The notes beneath the pieces are model-generated. The model ran no database searches. It was given only the letters and a program-made list of their open reading frames with translations, and was not told the origin of the DNA. The position numbers and the translations under genes are program-made. A stretch of 64,000 bases of DNA from Pollenia angustigena (taxonomy: Eukaryota; Arthropoda; Insecta; Diptera; Polleniidae): NCBI GenBank assembly GCA_930367215.1, contig OV884059.1:24824945-24888944 (forward strand). The letters are read 5' to 3'. How positions within the stretch are numbered: the first letter of the stretch is position 1; each line of letters opens with the position of its first letter. Below are positions 32,595-42,274 of the stretch, in pieces.

Positions 32595-33874
32595 AAGTTG
32601 TTTTGTTTTAAAAGGGCAAATTACAACGACCTACATAACCTTTTAATTAACACAAAGCCCCCTTTCACACTCGGCAAGTTACTTGCCGACAACAACAAAG
32701 TCTGTAAGGAAAAAAGAAATTTCAAAAAAATTTGTACAGACTTTGTTGTTGTCGGCAAGTAACTTGCCGAGTATGAAAGGGGGCAAATTGGATTCAATTG
32801 TTATCCATTCGCATTGGTGCACCAGAAACAATCGATAAAATGATCAATAATTTCTACAGTACAATAAAACAATATATGAATGAATGTATACCAAAATTTT
32901 CACTGTGCTCAAAATCAGGACCACCACGGGGGAATAAACAACTTTCTTCGTTAAAAAACTTAAAAAACAAGAATTACAAAAAATATAAGAAATCTGGATC
33001 CAACTGCGATTACAGCAAGTATTCCGTCCTTCGTGCAAAATATAATTTGCTAAATGCTAAATTATATAACGATTATTTGATTAAAATAAAAAACAACTTA
33101 AAATACGATCCAGGATCGTTCTATAAATTTGTAAATTCGAAAAGAAAGATCTCTGGCGCACCGAAGGTCATGAAATATATGGGTACTGAAACACACGATG
33201 AAAAGGAAATCAGTGATTTATGCGCCGACTTTTTTTCGTCCACATACTCTGATGCACATTGTGCTGAAAATGTCAATTATCCATTTAATATAGTTACTGG
33301 CCAAACTATTTCATTTTCACCAATAACCACACTTAATATTATCAATTGCTTAAAATCTTATAAATATTCAAACTCAATGGGTCCTGATGGTATACCAAGC
33401 AGTATTTTAATGAAATGTATGGAAGCTTTAGCAATGCCGTTGTCAATTATTTTTAATATTTCTATGAAAAATGGCTATTTTCCAAAAATATGGAAAGAGT
33501 CATATTTAATTCCTCTGTTCAAATCTGGAAATAAATCAAATATAATTAATTACAGAGGTATAGCCAAACTTAGCGCAATTCCAAAACTTTTTGAAAATTG
33601 CATTTTAGATTCATTGGTTCATCAAGTTGCACCGTTATTAACACCTTTTCAACACGGATTTCGTAAAGAATCATCAACTATGACAAATATTTTAGAACTG
33701 ACAACTTTGGTAAGCGAAGGATTCGTCAACTACCAACATACCGACGTTATATATACCGACTTCAGTAAGGCATTTGATAAGGTAAATCACAACCTTCTTC
33801 TGAAAAAAATTGATATTATGGGTTTCGACAAAACTTATGTAAGCTGGATAAAGCCATATCTTGCGCTTTTCTAG
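32595..33874 (+). pseudogene. RT N-terminal half of the deleted LINE, interrupted by a MITE
   Basis: The frame begins with RANYNDLHNLLINT before the MITE and resumes after it as NWIQLL SIRIGAPETIDKMINNF (linker), in frame once the MITE and one AAA are removed. The open frame 32798-33874 carries SMGPDGIPSSILMKCMEAL (33378-33434), WKESYLIPLFKSGNKSNIIN and YRGIAKLSAIPKLFE (33492-33596), FQHGFRKESSTMTNI, and motif A YTDFSKAFDKVNHNLL (33756-33803). It ends soon after motif A at a deletion junction near 33862, so motif B and the YADD catalytic motif are missing and the protein cannot act as a polymerase. Confidence 0.85.
32657..32784. mobile_element. Hairpin MITE, 128 bp, arms nearly perfect
   Basis: The left arm (32657-32706) starts GCCCCCTTTCACACTCGGC and the right arm is its reverse complement with one mismatch over 50 bp, separated by only about 28 bp. 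Each arm also contains its own palindrome CGGCAAGTTACTTGCCG. The flanking AAA (32654-32656 and 32785-32787) is a 3-bp target duplication; the empty site keeps the LINE reading frame. A 3-bp duplication and G/C-rich ends suggest a PIF/Harbinger-like source, but AAA is not the usual TTA/TAA. Confidence 0.9.
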
Positions 33875-34523
33875 AAAACGTAGTACTTTAAATAACTATA
33901 AACTCGGTGACTATAAAATCGAGATAGTTGACACAATTATGGATCAGCACATAACAATGACTGTCAACAGGGCTCGTTGTACTCTGGCTTTTATTAAACG
34001 TTGGGCGAAAGAATTCAATGATCCTTTCGTCACTAAACAACTTTACACATCTCTCGTTAGGCCAATCTTGGAATACGGTTCGATTGTATGGGATCCACAT
34101 TGTATGGTTCATAGTGATCATATTGAATCCGTTCAAAAACCATTCTTGCTTTTTTGCCTGAGAGATACATATCGAGGATATGATAATCTCCCCTCATATT
34201 CTACTAGATTATCCTTAATACGTTTGCCAACACTGAAAAGTCGCAGAGTTATGCTAAATGTCTCATTTGTAATTAACTTAATAAATGGAAAAGTATGCTC
34301 GATTTTTTTATTAAGTAATTTATCATTTAACATTCCACGACGTACGGTACGGTACTACAATCCCTTATTTATAAAAACTTTCCGAACTAACTATGCTATG
34401 GCAGACCCATTTAGAAAACTGTGTTGTTGCTTTAATGAAACGTTTGAATTTATTGATTTTTCTCTAGATTTAAATATTGTTAAACGTAATATTATACTTA
34501 AGTTAAATACTCATTTGTACTAG
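33861..34523 (+). pseudogene. RT thumb and C-terminal part of the deleted LINE
   Basis: The 220-residue frame starts HMRFSRKR-like text at the deletion junction. It continues with YKLGDYKIEIVDTIMD, then a second small deletion before ITMTVNRARCTLAFIKRWAK (about 33950-34010). YTSLVRPILEYGSIVWDPH (34042-34098) is the thumb motif found in Jockey/CR1-type LINEs. The rest (LPTLKSRRVMLNVSFVINL and so on) is the normal C-terminal tail, ending at 34523. It overlaps the previous frame by a few bases only because of the deletion; both were one ORF. Confidence 0.85.
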
Positions 34524-34579
34524 GCTGTAAGGATTTATCCATAGACCTAAATATATATTAAATAAATAAAAAAAATAAA

Positions 34580-34745
34580 TAAAGTTACCTTTAAATTTGT
34601 TGATGAGGCAGCAAATAACGTTTTCATAAATGAAATATTTTTTAGAAATAGGATCGCTAATTTCTTGTGGATACTCGAAATGTGTTGTTAGCTGAAATCA
34701 TGTTAACCCTGAAAGGATATTTGACAAATTCCTTCCCGAAGTGGA
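34580..34745. repeat. Third copy of the about 240-bp repeat, right of the LINE
   Basis: AAAGTTACCTTTAAATTTGT and GCAAATAACGTTTTCATAAA match the copies at 32110 and 32349, and ACCCTGAAAGGATATTTGACAAA (first 20 bases) matches their ends. Confidence 0.7.
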
Positions 34746-36103
34746 AAGGGTTGTGTCAAATAACTGCAGTTACTTCTTACATATTTTTGAAATGGTAGAT
34801 CTTCTTTTGGCCGATCACCTGTTGGATTATCATATTTCTGAGGGTCTCTCTCAAAAAAAAAAAAAAATTAATATTATCCGATAGAAAAAATGCTTAAGTC
34901 ATTAAAATCTGTGAACAAGGTTTTAATCATATATCCCAGATATAACAATTTAAAGGCCAATCCAACATTCAAGGAGGAAAGGATAAGGAAAACAATGATT
35001 AATTTGCGTTTTGAGCCTAACATTAACTCGTAGCAATTACACTTACAATATCAGGAATAAGATAACTGTGTTCATATTAAATTTGTTGTCCTTCATGTTG
35101 CCTCTTGTAAGATTTGGCTCTACAAGCAGCCGTATGAGATTGGAACTCGCTGGAATTTCTAAATATAAAGTTTAAAGTCCAGTTTAGTGTTAAGTTGCAG
35201 ACAATTACGGCTAAATCAACCAACTAACCAGACAATTCATTTTGTTCATTTTTATACCACTTTATTAGGACACCTTATCGAAAGTGGAGTGCTTACACCC
35301 AGAGAAAAAATATTTTTCAATATAGTCGAAGCCATCAAAACTATGTTTGAAGACAATTTTTAAACGTATTATGGTTTCTTTAACCAAATTATTGTTACCG
35401 GCAACGATATTATGTCTAAATTAGTTCTCAATCAAGAGGAAAAAGTGTTATTTACCATTAAAGCATATTAATGCTTCTTCTTAACACTTTATTGCTATTA
35501 ATTATTTCAACACTTTTACTCGTTTCCATTATTTCTAAGGTACATATTGCAGTTTAAAGTCTTCACCAGCTTATAATAACTAATGACAATTGTTTCGTTT
35601 CTTTTTTAATTTCTTTCATTATTTAATATTTTCTATTTACGATAAAAGTTACATACGCTCTTATAAAATCATAAAAATCAAAGCAGCGTTTCAGGACCAA
35701 CACAATTCTGCTACCAAAAACTTTATTCTCATTTATGTTTCGTACTCTCAATAAACTTTCTTAGAAAATGTCCAATATTTTTTTTCCTAAACAAAATATA
35801 AAGAAAAAAGACTTAAGTTGAAAAATAGAAAAATAAGTATATTTTTCCAAGTCTGCTGAATTGTTTTCTAGATAAATAATCATTTAGTTGTTGTTTATTT
35901 TTCTTCTTTTTCATTCATTTATGGGGACTGGCTAATGAAAAAGAAATAAAAGTGTCGAGTGCATTATTGCTTTTGGTCAAGGAATAAAATGTGTAAGATG
36001 GAAAAGGCAGCAGTCCCATAAATGATCTCTGTCCACAAACACTTTGAAATTATACTGCTACAAATACATAAAGAAAAGTAGCTTATATGAGTTTCCGGTA
36101 ATT
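34746..36103. other. Unassigned AT-rich DNA
   Basis: No ORF, inverted ends or tandem structure recognised. Confidence 0.4.
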
Positions 36104-36166
36104 GGGGGGGGGCTTAAATCTCATTGCCTATATTAAGGAGCGGGGGAGGGGGCTGGGGGCTGGGGG
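36104..36166 (+). other. G-rich block with a G-quadruplex motif
   Basis: A G9 run at 36104-36112 is followed at 36142-36166 by four G5 runs separated by 1-2 bases (A, CT, CT). This fits the strongest class of G-quadruplex consensus and stands out in an AT-rich background. It may be a low-complexity expansion rather than a regulatory element. Confidence 0.8.
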
Positions 36167-36596
36167 TGCAGAAAACGTGATTTTTCTCTACTAGCCGAAG
36201 AGGGAAGGGACTTTGCTAGAAGAAATCTAAGAGACAATTTTTGTAGCTTATTTTACAAGCAAGTTATTTTATTGTGTCTTTTCAGGGTTACAGTCAGCGT
36301 TAAAAATTTTTTTTAAACTGATCAAGGCGTTTCAAAGCAACGATAGACAACCTATACTAAACAATTTGTGATTTAAGCGTTAAATTGTTAAGTGTTTAAT
36401 TCTCTACCATGTGCACACACATGTATGTAATGAAAAAGAAAACAAAACACAAGGCCAAAAAGAAAGTAGGAAAATTAGTTTAAGGCTATGTGGACTCTAT
36501 AAGGGGACACTGTACTTATATATTGTTCGCTCGTCTAACAGAGCTTTCTCACCAGAGCTTATTTGCAGTTTATGTTTTAAATTTGATTAATAAGTC

Positions 36597-36753
36597 GATT
36601 ACGGATGACTACTGAGTTGAAGTGGAGTTGCCAGCAGTGAAATCAGGCAACACCACTAATGTTTAAATAAAAAATTTGTATATTTTAACATGAGCAGAGT
36701 TTCATAATTTGGCTGCTGGCTACTTAACTTCAGTAATCTTGCTATCCGTAATC
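36597..36753. repeat. Foldback: imperfect inverted repeat, arms about 40 bp
   Basis: The left arm GATTACGGATGACTACTGAG to GCCAGCAG (36597-36637) pairs with the right arm CTGCTGGCTACTTAACTTCA to ATCCGTAATC (36713-36753) with several mismatches and a small gap. This is likely an old MITE or foldback element. Confidence 0.65.
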
Positions 36754-36859
36754 AACCCATAAGTCTTTTGTTTAAAGTAGGCAAGTGTATAAAAGATTGT
36801 GTGGTTACCTGTTCCAACCTCCTCATAGCTTTAATAACATATCGAGCCCTAACAGCAAA

Positions 36860-37072
36860 AATGATGTAACCAACAACATTTTAGATTTTTGTTTTTTGAT
36901 GAAAATCGATTATTTTTGATCATTTGCATCATCCCTAAAAATCTCATATCTCTGGGAGGTACCGTTACGAAATAAGAGCAAAAGCAATTTCAAACGAAAC
37001 CCTAGACTTGAAGCAAAAATATTTAAAAAAAACTTTCTTCTGTAAAATTTTATTTTTGTTGGTTACATCATT
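36860..37072. repeat. Foldback: 17-bp perfect inverted ends, 213 bp
   Basis: AATGATGTAACCAACAA (36860-36876) is exactly mirrored at 37056-37072. Outside it, CATATCG and CAA also pair if an 11-bp insertion on the left is allowed, so the ends may be longer. No target duplication is clear. Confidence 0.65.
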
Positions 37073-37319
37073 CTTGCGATATGACCCTTTTGGCGGACAA
37101 TTTACTTATTAGATCTTGCATTTATAATTAATATAAAGAGTACACAGAATAAGAGAATAAGAGAATCTTAACCGATATTTTTAAAGTCCTGCCTTTCCGC
37201 CATTAAGTTTTAAGCACAATAGATTGATTATAGTTTTCACGCTATTAAATATTGCTTGAGAATTATTGTGGTTAAAAAGAATAATGCTTTTCTATTGAGT
37301 CATGTTAGTTGGCTGGTTA

Positions 37320-38620
37320 ACGTGGTAGCGCGCCCAAAAACTAGGCTTGCTGCAAGTAGAGCCGACAGTGACTCCGTTTTGACACAACACAACTCGTCAA
37401 GAGTAGGAAATCCGGATCAAGCGTGACACCAGGGCAAGACTGAGGTGGCTAAATTCAGCCCGTTGCGTTGAGATATTTCACCAAATAACTCGTCAAGAGT
37501 AGGAAATCCGGTTCAAGCGTGACACCAGGGCAATACTGAGTTGGCTAAATTCAGCCCGTTGCGTTGAGATATTTCACCAAATAATGTCTCCTCAGTTCCA
37601 GGTTTTCTGCTGCTACGGTAGCATTCATTAAAAGGGAGACCGACCTTGCTTACCGATCGTCCAGTGACCAGTGACGGATGCTAAGAAGTTTTTCAGAGCT
37701 ACAGGCCCCTTAAATAAGATAATTTCAGATAGGCTGCCCAGTTTTTATAGTTATTTTTTACACAGGTTAAACAATGGACATGGTTTTATGCGACCCTAGT
37801 GACATTAGAGCCGCCTGGCTAATGATAAAAATGACAATTCTACCACTAATATTCCTGTAGTGCCATATTATACATGCCACTCTTATGGCCAGTATTTCAG
37901 CCTGAAATAAGCTTGCTTAATCCGAAAAACGAAAAGAAGGAATTATTTGCAGGTCCTCGGAGAAAACCCCAGAGCTTACACCGCAGGTCATCTTTGACCA
38001 ATCTGTGTAAACTCTTTTGCAGTATTCATTAGCCAGAAATCCCCTACTCCATTCCCGCCTTGATGGAAATATGACCTTGACTTCCGTCTCGAAGTCATGT
38101 ATCATATGGTCCATTGGTAGTTTCAGAAATGTGGGTTGCTTTTGCAAGGCCAGCGTATTCAGCGCCTCTTGAAGACTAGTGCGTAGAGTGCCTGTTGCAT
38201 GCTGATCTTTGTACTCTGCCCAGCTGGTCTACGACGTATTTCCTGCCTGTTGCGGTCTGCCATACTAAAGATCCATATGTTAGAATAGGACGTTCTATTG
38301 CAGTGTACAGACATTTGACCAGTCTAGCATTAAGGTCCCACTTTGCTCCAAACATTCTACGACAGGTTAGGAAGCAACCGTAGCTGTATTGACCCTGTGT
38401 TCAGTACTCAATATCCATGATAATTTTTAGTCCAGGAAAATTCCTAGATATTTCGCGTTATTCGACAGGGAAAGTTCGTAGCCCTCCTCCCGTGATAGCT
38501 TGAAGACCGGAATTTTCGTCCTCCTGGTAGTCTTTTAAAGTTCCAAATGCTACTGATTTCAGTGGCACCGAACTATATGGATTTTTTGGTTATCTAGCAG
38601 ATTTACACCTGTGATATTGG
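37320..38620 (-). pseudogene. RT thumb, RNase H and CCHC-tail relic of an I/LOA-like non-LTR element, minus strand
   Basis: From high to low coordinates the minus strand reads KIPVFKLSREEGYELSLSNN and AKYLGIFLD (about 38520-38430), then FGAKWDLNARLVKCLYTAIE and RPILTYGSLVWQ (about 38355-38255), the post-YADD region of an RT. RNase H follows with KRVYTDWSKMTCGVSSGVFS (about 38020-37960; the usual DG is DW) and LFQAEILAIRVAC (about 37915-37875). The tail block FLASVTGHWTIGKQ (about 37690-37650) and YRSSRKPGTEET come next, ending near 37320. Stops and frameshifts are frequent. A 96-bp tandem duplication lies in the tail. Confidence 0.78.
37391..37582. repeat. 96-bp tandem duplication inside the LINE tail relic
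   Basis: Copy 1 (37391-37486) and copy 2 (37487-37582) differ at about three positions (GGATCAAG/GGTTCAAG, GCAAGACT/GCAATACT, GAGGTGG/GAGTTGG). 96 is a multiple of three, so 32 codons of the minus-strand protein tail are doubled. The high identity means the duplication is recent compared with the decay around it. Confidence 0.93.
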
Positions 38621-40849
38621 CCAAACCTATATATCCTCTGAAAGTCCAATGGCAATGTATACCCCAAGGCGAATTCACTACAAGGTGTGGGTTACTCTAC
38701 AGCCACTGCTTTCGTGGTCCAAAAAAATTACTAAATTAAAGGTTTGCTTACATAAAAAACAGTAGTTTGTATACAACTTTGGCAACTCGACCACCGAAAA
38801 AAAACCATATGTTGACTTGCCCCACCTTTTAGTAAATTCGCCTGGAGCACTCCAAAGTAGACAAACGTTTTCTCACATTTTATATTCAACCATTTTTTTG
38901 TTTTGTTTTACCATTCACTGTAATATTTTTCGTCCGCCCAATAATATTGCCCTGCTATTATTTTGCACTTACTATAACATGGTCATAAATATATTTTTCT
39001 TTTAGTATTTTATTGATACTCACATACAACATTGTTAACGAAAATATAAAAATAAACTTTCTTGTTTTTCTAGCCTTTACATCTCCCTCCCTCCCACTGC
39101 TTTCTAAAAGATTTTATGTATTGTTTGGTTTTCAGCCTGCTCCTGACCAGGACATTTAACAGTTGCAGCTGTTGGCAGTTTTATGATTGTTTGTGTTGTT
39201 GGTCTTTGTTATTTTTTTATATTTTTATTGCTACATGATTTTGTTGTTGATGTTGCAAGTACAATGGGGAAATATGGCTACTTAAATTGTATATTTTATT
39301 TAATTTTTATAACCCAAACATTTTTTTTTTTTTTTCATTTATACGTTTACACTTTGATTCTGCCTGTCAAAAAGTAATAATCATCAATTTTGATTTTTGG
39401 CAAATTTCTTAAAGATAGACATTATTGGTTGGGATTTTATTGGGGACAGTAAATTGTTCTTAATGTTTCTTAAGGAAATATGAATGGACGAGTTTGATTT
39501 TATTTAAGGTATTAGTTATGATTTCAAATTGAATGAAATTTATAGCAAAGTCGTAAAAATAAAAGAATACTTGCTATAATAAATATAAAATACTCCACAC
39601 TACTAGAATTATAGCAGCGATCTCATCAAAAGTCTTTCTGGAAATTTTTTGATATTTTTAAAGCCGTATCACTGATTTCTTCTATTTTAATTTAAAAATC
39701 CACTCTTAAATTATTTTTACTACTTTGTTCAACTCATTAGATACTTTTAAAGCGAACAAAAATAAAAAATTTCCCATCTCTCTTAAACATGAATTGTCAT
39801 GTCAAACCATAAACACATTATTGCATGCCAATTAGTTGTAAGTTTGCTGCTTCGTTTATGTTGTTGGTTCGCTCGCTGCATGATAGAACTTTATTTAATT
39901 TCATTTAAAATTATCATAAATTTTGATTAAAATCGATTTAGTTTTCACTGACTACTACTGTTGCGTCCCCAGCTATTTGATTTAAAATCATTTAACGAAC
40001 TAGCAAAACTAACTATGGCTTCTTGTATGGGAGTAAAAGAGTAAATACTACAATTGTATGCCTACAAGTTGATTACAATTTAATAAATTTTCTTTACAAC
40101 TGATCATTTGGACATAACATACATATAGAGGAGTGGAGGGGGGAAGGCACGTACATTAGCGGCAGCAAGAAATTGTCGATATAGAAGCCGCTAAAGAAAA
40201 AATATTTTAGTAAACGGGATAATCACAGTTCTCTATATAAAGGAGTTACTACAGCACCCCTCCTCCTCGCAGCTGATGAAATCTTTATGGAGAATACTAT
40301 AAAGTAGCGTTGCAGGTTTTGAGTGTATACACAGGAGAAGGCAATACCTCAGCTTGTCTGGATCCTAAAATTATCAGATCTCTCAGACCGCGATTGATTA
40401 AAGTTAAATCTGGTACAACGGGAATAATTTGTCTCTTCAAGAAAGGCTCTGGACTAGTGGGTGGTAAGGAAATTCATATAGTTTCAACACATATTGCGGG
40501 ATGGAATTCCTTAACCTCTTAGGACCTGAACCTGAATCGCAAAATCGGTTGTCGTCTGTGGGATTCAAACTATATCTTAAAGATGTGCTGGTGTTGGGAC
40601 GAGCTGTACAGTCGCAATTCAAAAAATTGGGTTCAACCCTGCCTCCGACATATTTTATCAACTCTTTAGCCAGGTTAAGCCTGCAGTGGAGCGAGTCTAG
40701 CTTATCCTCTTATTGAATGCTTTCTTGTACACACCAACGCGTGTAGATTGCCTAGCAATTAACTGTCATTTTGCCTTTTCATATGGTGAATCCAATCTTT
40801 ATAAGGGACGAACTATGCGTTTACCAACTGCTCCCGGGAGTGAGAGGAC
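38621..40849. other. Unassigned DNA
   Basis: 38700-40250 is AT-rich. 40300-40849 has more balanced composition and short frames on both strands without recognisable domains, possibly part of the dispersed repeat that follows. Confidence 0.4.
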
Positions 40850-41120
40850 ACCAAGTTGCAATTTCTCGCCCCTTGTATAGAAGCTGGTAATTCCAGCAGT
40901 TTCTGTTAACTAGCAACAGCACAACATAGTCGTCCCTTAGGCCAAACTCTCCTACAAGTGGTGAAAAATCAGCCGTTTAGCAGGCTTTTCAGTACTATCC
41001 CTTCCCGCAACTCTTCCACGTGAACCGCGAAAATATTCTGTCATCGTACTGGCGACACTTCCGCACACTACCTGAAAGACAGGAAGCATTTCTTGCAAAA
41101 TGCATACCAAAGGAAGCCTC
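40850..41120. repeat. Dispersed repeat, copy A
   Basis: TTCTGTTAACTAGCAACAGC, CTCTCCTACAAG, GAAAAATCAGCC, CTTCCGC and GACAGGAAGCAT appear in the same order as in copy B at 44625-44840. No protein is recognised. The rest up to about 41190 may belong to it. Confidence 0.5.
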
Positions 41121-42143
41121 AAACAACCCTGCAAACAAATGGAGGATATCCCCTAAGGCAATAGTAGAGCAATATCTCCAAATTGTCATCTAAAAGAAAA
41201 TAATCAAAGTAATATTTTATTTTCTTCCTTTTATAATTTTTGAAAAAATTACGCAACATAGACAGAAAAAATTTTTTTAAATTTAATACATACGTCATAA
41301 ATAAAAAATAAAAATTAATCCAATTATTAAAACTTAAAAATTATTTCCCAAAATATTCTGCAAAAGGTAAATTTTTAAATTAAATAAATCGGTTAAATAT
41401 TGATCTGTTTCCTTTTAAATTTAGTCAAGAATTTCTCAACCCTGGATGCAATTTTAAAGAAGTGGTAGTTTTTTTTCAAGAATTTGGTGGATACTAAATA
41501 TTTATGTATATTTTTTACTTTATTTTAATTATAAATTATATTATGTTAAGTAAAATTTATACGTTTACAATTACCTATTTAATTTTAAATAAAAAGCTGT
41601 GCTTCTTTGTACACAAATGACAATTTTTTTAAATGCAAAATCTTCTTTTTATCATCCCAATGATATTTTGGTGATATCTTCCTATTTTCTTAAAAGTGGT
41701 TATCTTGCGATATTGCTAGTTAATCATCTAGAAGTATCGCTTTCGTATTGCTTAGACGTATTGCCATCGAGACACATTTCTTCCCAAAGGAAGTATCTTC
41801 CGCAATACGAAATCGATTATTGCCGCAATAACATTTTTCATCCAGGCAATACGTTTGGCAATACAAAAGGTGTATTGCTGTGTTTGCTGGGAATGATCAG
41901 ACCGGTGGCATGTCACCGGGGGAAACTGACTGCCGTGCTATCAGATAGGACCTCTGGTCAGCCGCAGTCCTAAGAGATCTGCCAATTTTGGATTTTGTCT
42001 AAGTCCCAGGCACTAGCTGCACCTTTTTGATTTACAAATAAAGGTTTAGGAATTTATGGAATAATTTCTAAATTGAAAGGCTTACATTATTTAAACAGGG
42101 GCTTTTAGTAAATTTATAATCCATGATTTTTTTTAACAACTGC
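41121..42143. other. Unassigned DNA with an imperfect inverted repeat
   Basis: Within 41737-41882 the motif CTTT-GTATTGC-----CGTATTGCC occurs at 41740-41765 and inverted at 41844-41876, with further GCAATAC motifs between. It may be a degraded MITE. The rest is AT-rich. Confidence 0.4.
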
Positions 42144-42274
42144 TTTTTTTTAATTGCCTAAGCTAAACCCCGCGAAGCTCTGCCCTTGTCTGAAGGAAAG
42201 AAACCAAAGGGAATCGAACCCGCAACCCCGGAGCTGATAGACTACCTCACTACCAGCTAGCCTACCGGGGCACT
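42144..42274 (-). mobile_element. tRNA-derived SINE copy 2, minus strand, with A and B boxes
   Basis: On the minus strand the head reads GCCCCGGTAGGCTAGCTGGT. Its TAGGCTAGCTGGTAGTG (42264 to 42248) is an RNA polymerase III A-box-like segment, and GGTTCGATTCC (42220 to 42210) is a perfect B box, at tRNA-like spacing. The body then runs to CTTAGGCAATTA and an A-rich tail (T-rich at about 42144-42152 on the plus strand). Other copies lie at 12742 and 58252, so the family is dispersed. This is not a true tRNA gene: the acceptor and anticodon structure is not kept and a non-tRNA body follows. Confidence 0.85.

Larger units (their letters stand above)
32501..34579 (+). mobile_element. Internally deleted Jockey/CR1-like non-LTR element
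   Basis: It carries a linker segment, the first half of an RT and the RT thumb/C-terminus, and ends in an A-rich tail (about 34545-34579). The 5' end is truncated: no endonuclease domain is present. It lies within an array of an about 240-bp repeat (copies at 32110, 32349 and 34580), so it inserted into that array. A 128-bp hairpin element has inserted into its coding region. Confidence 0.75.

Noticed and set aside
42210..42270. Genuine tRNA gene on the minus strand
   Set aside because: A and B boxes are good, but the cloverleaf is not closed and a non-tRNA body with an A-rich tail follows, with two other dispersed copies: a SINE.
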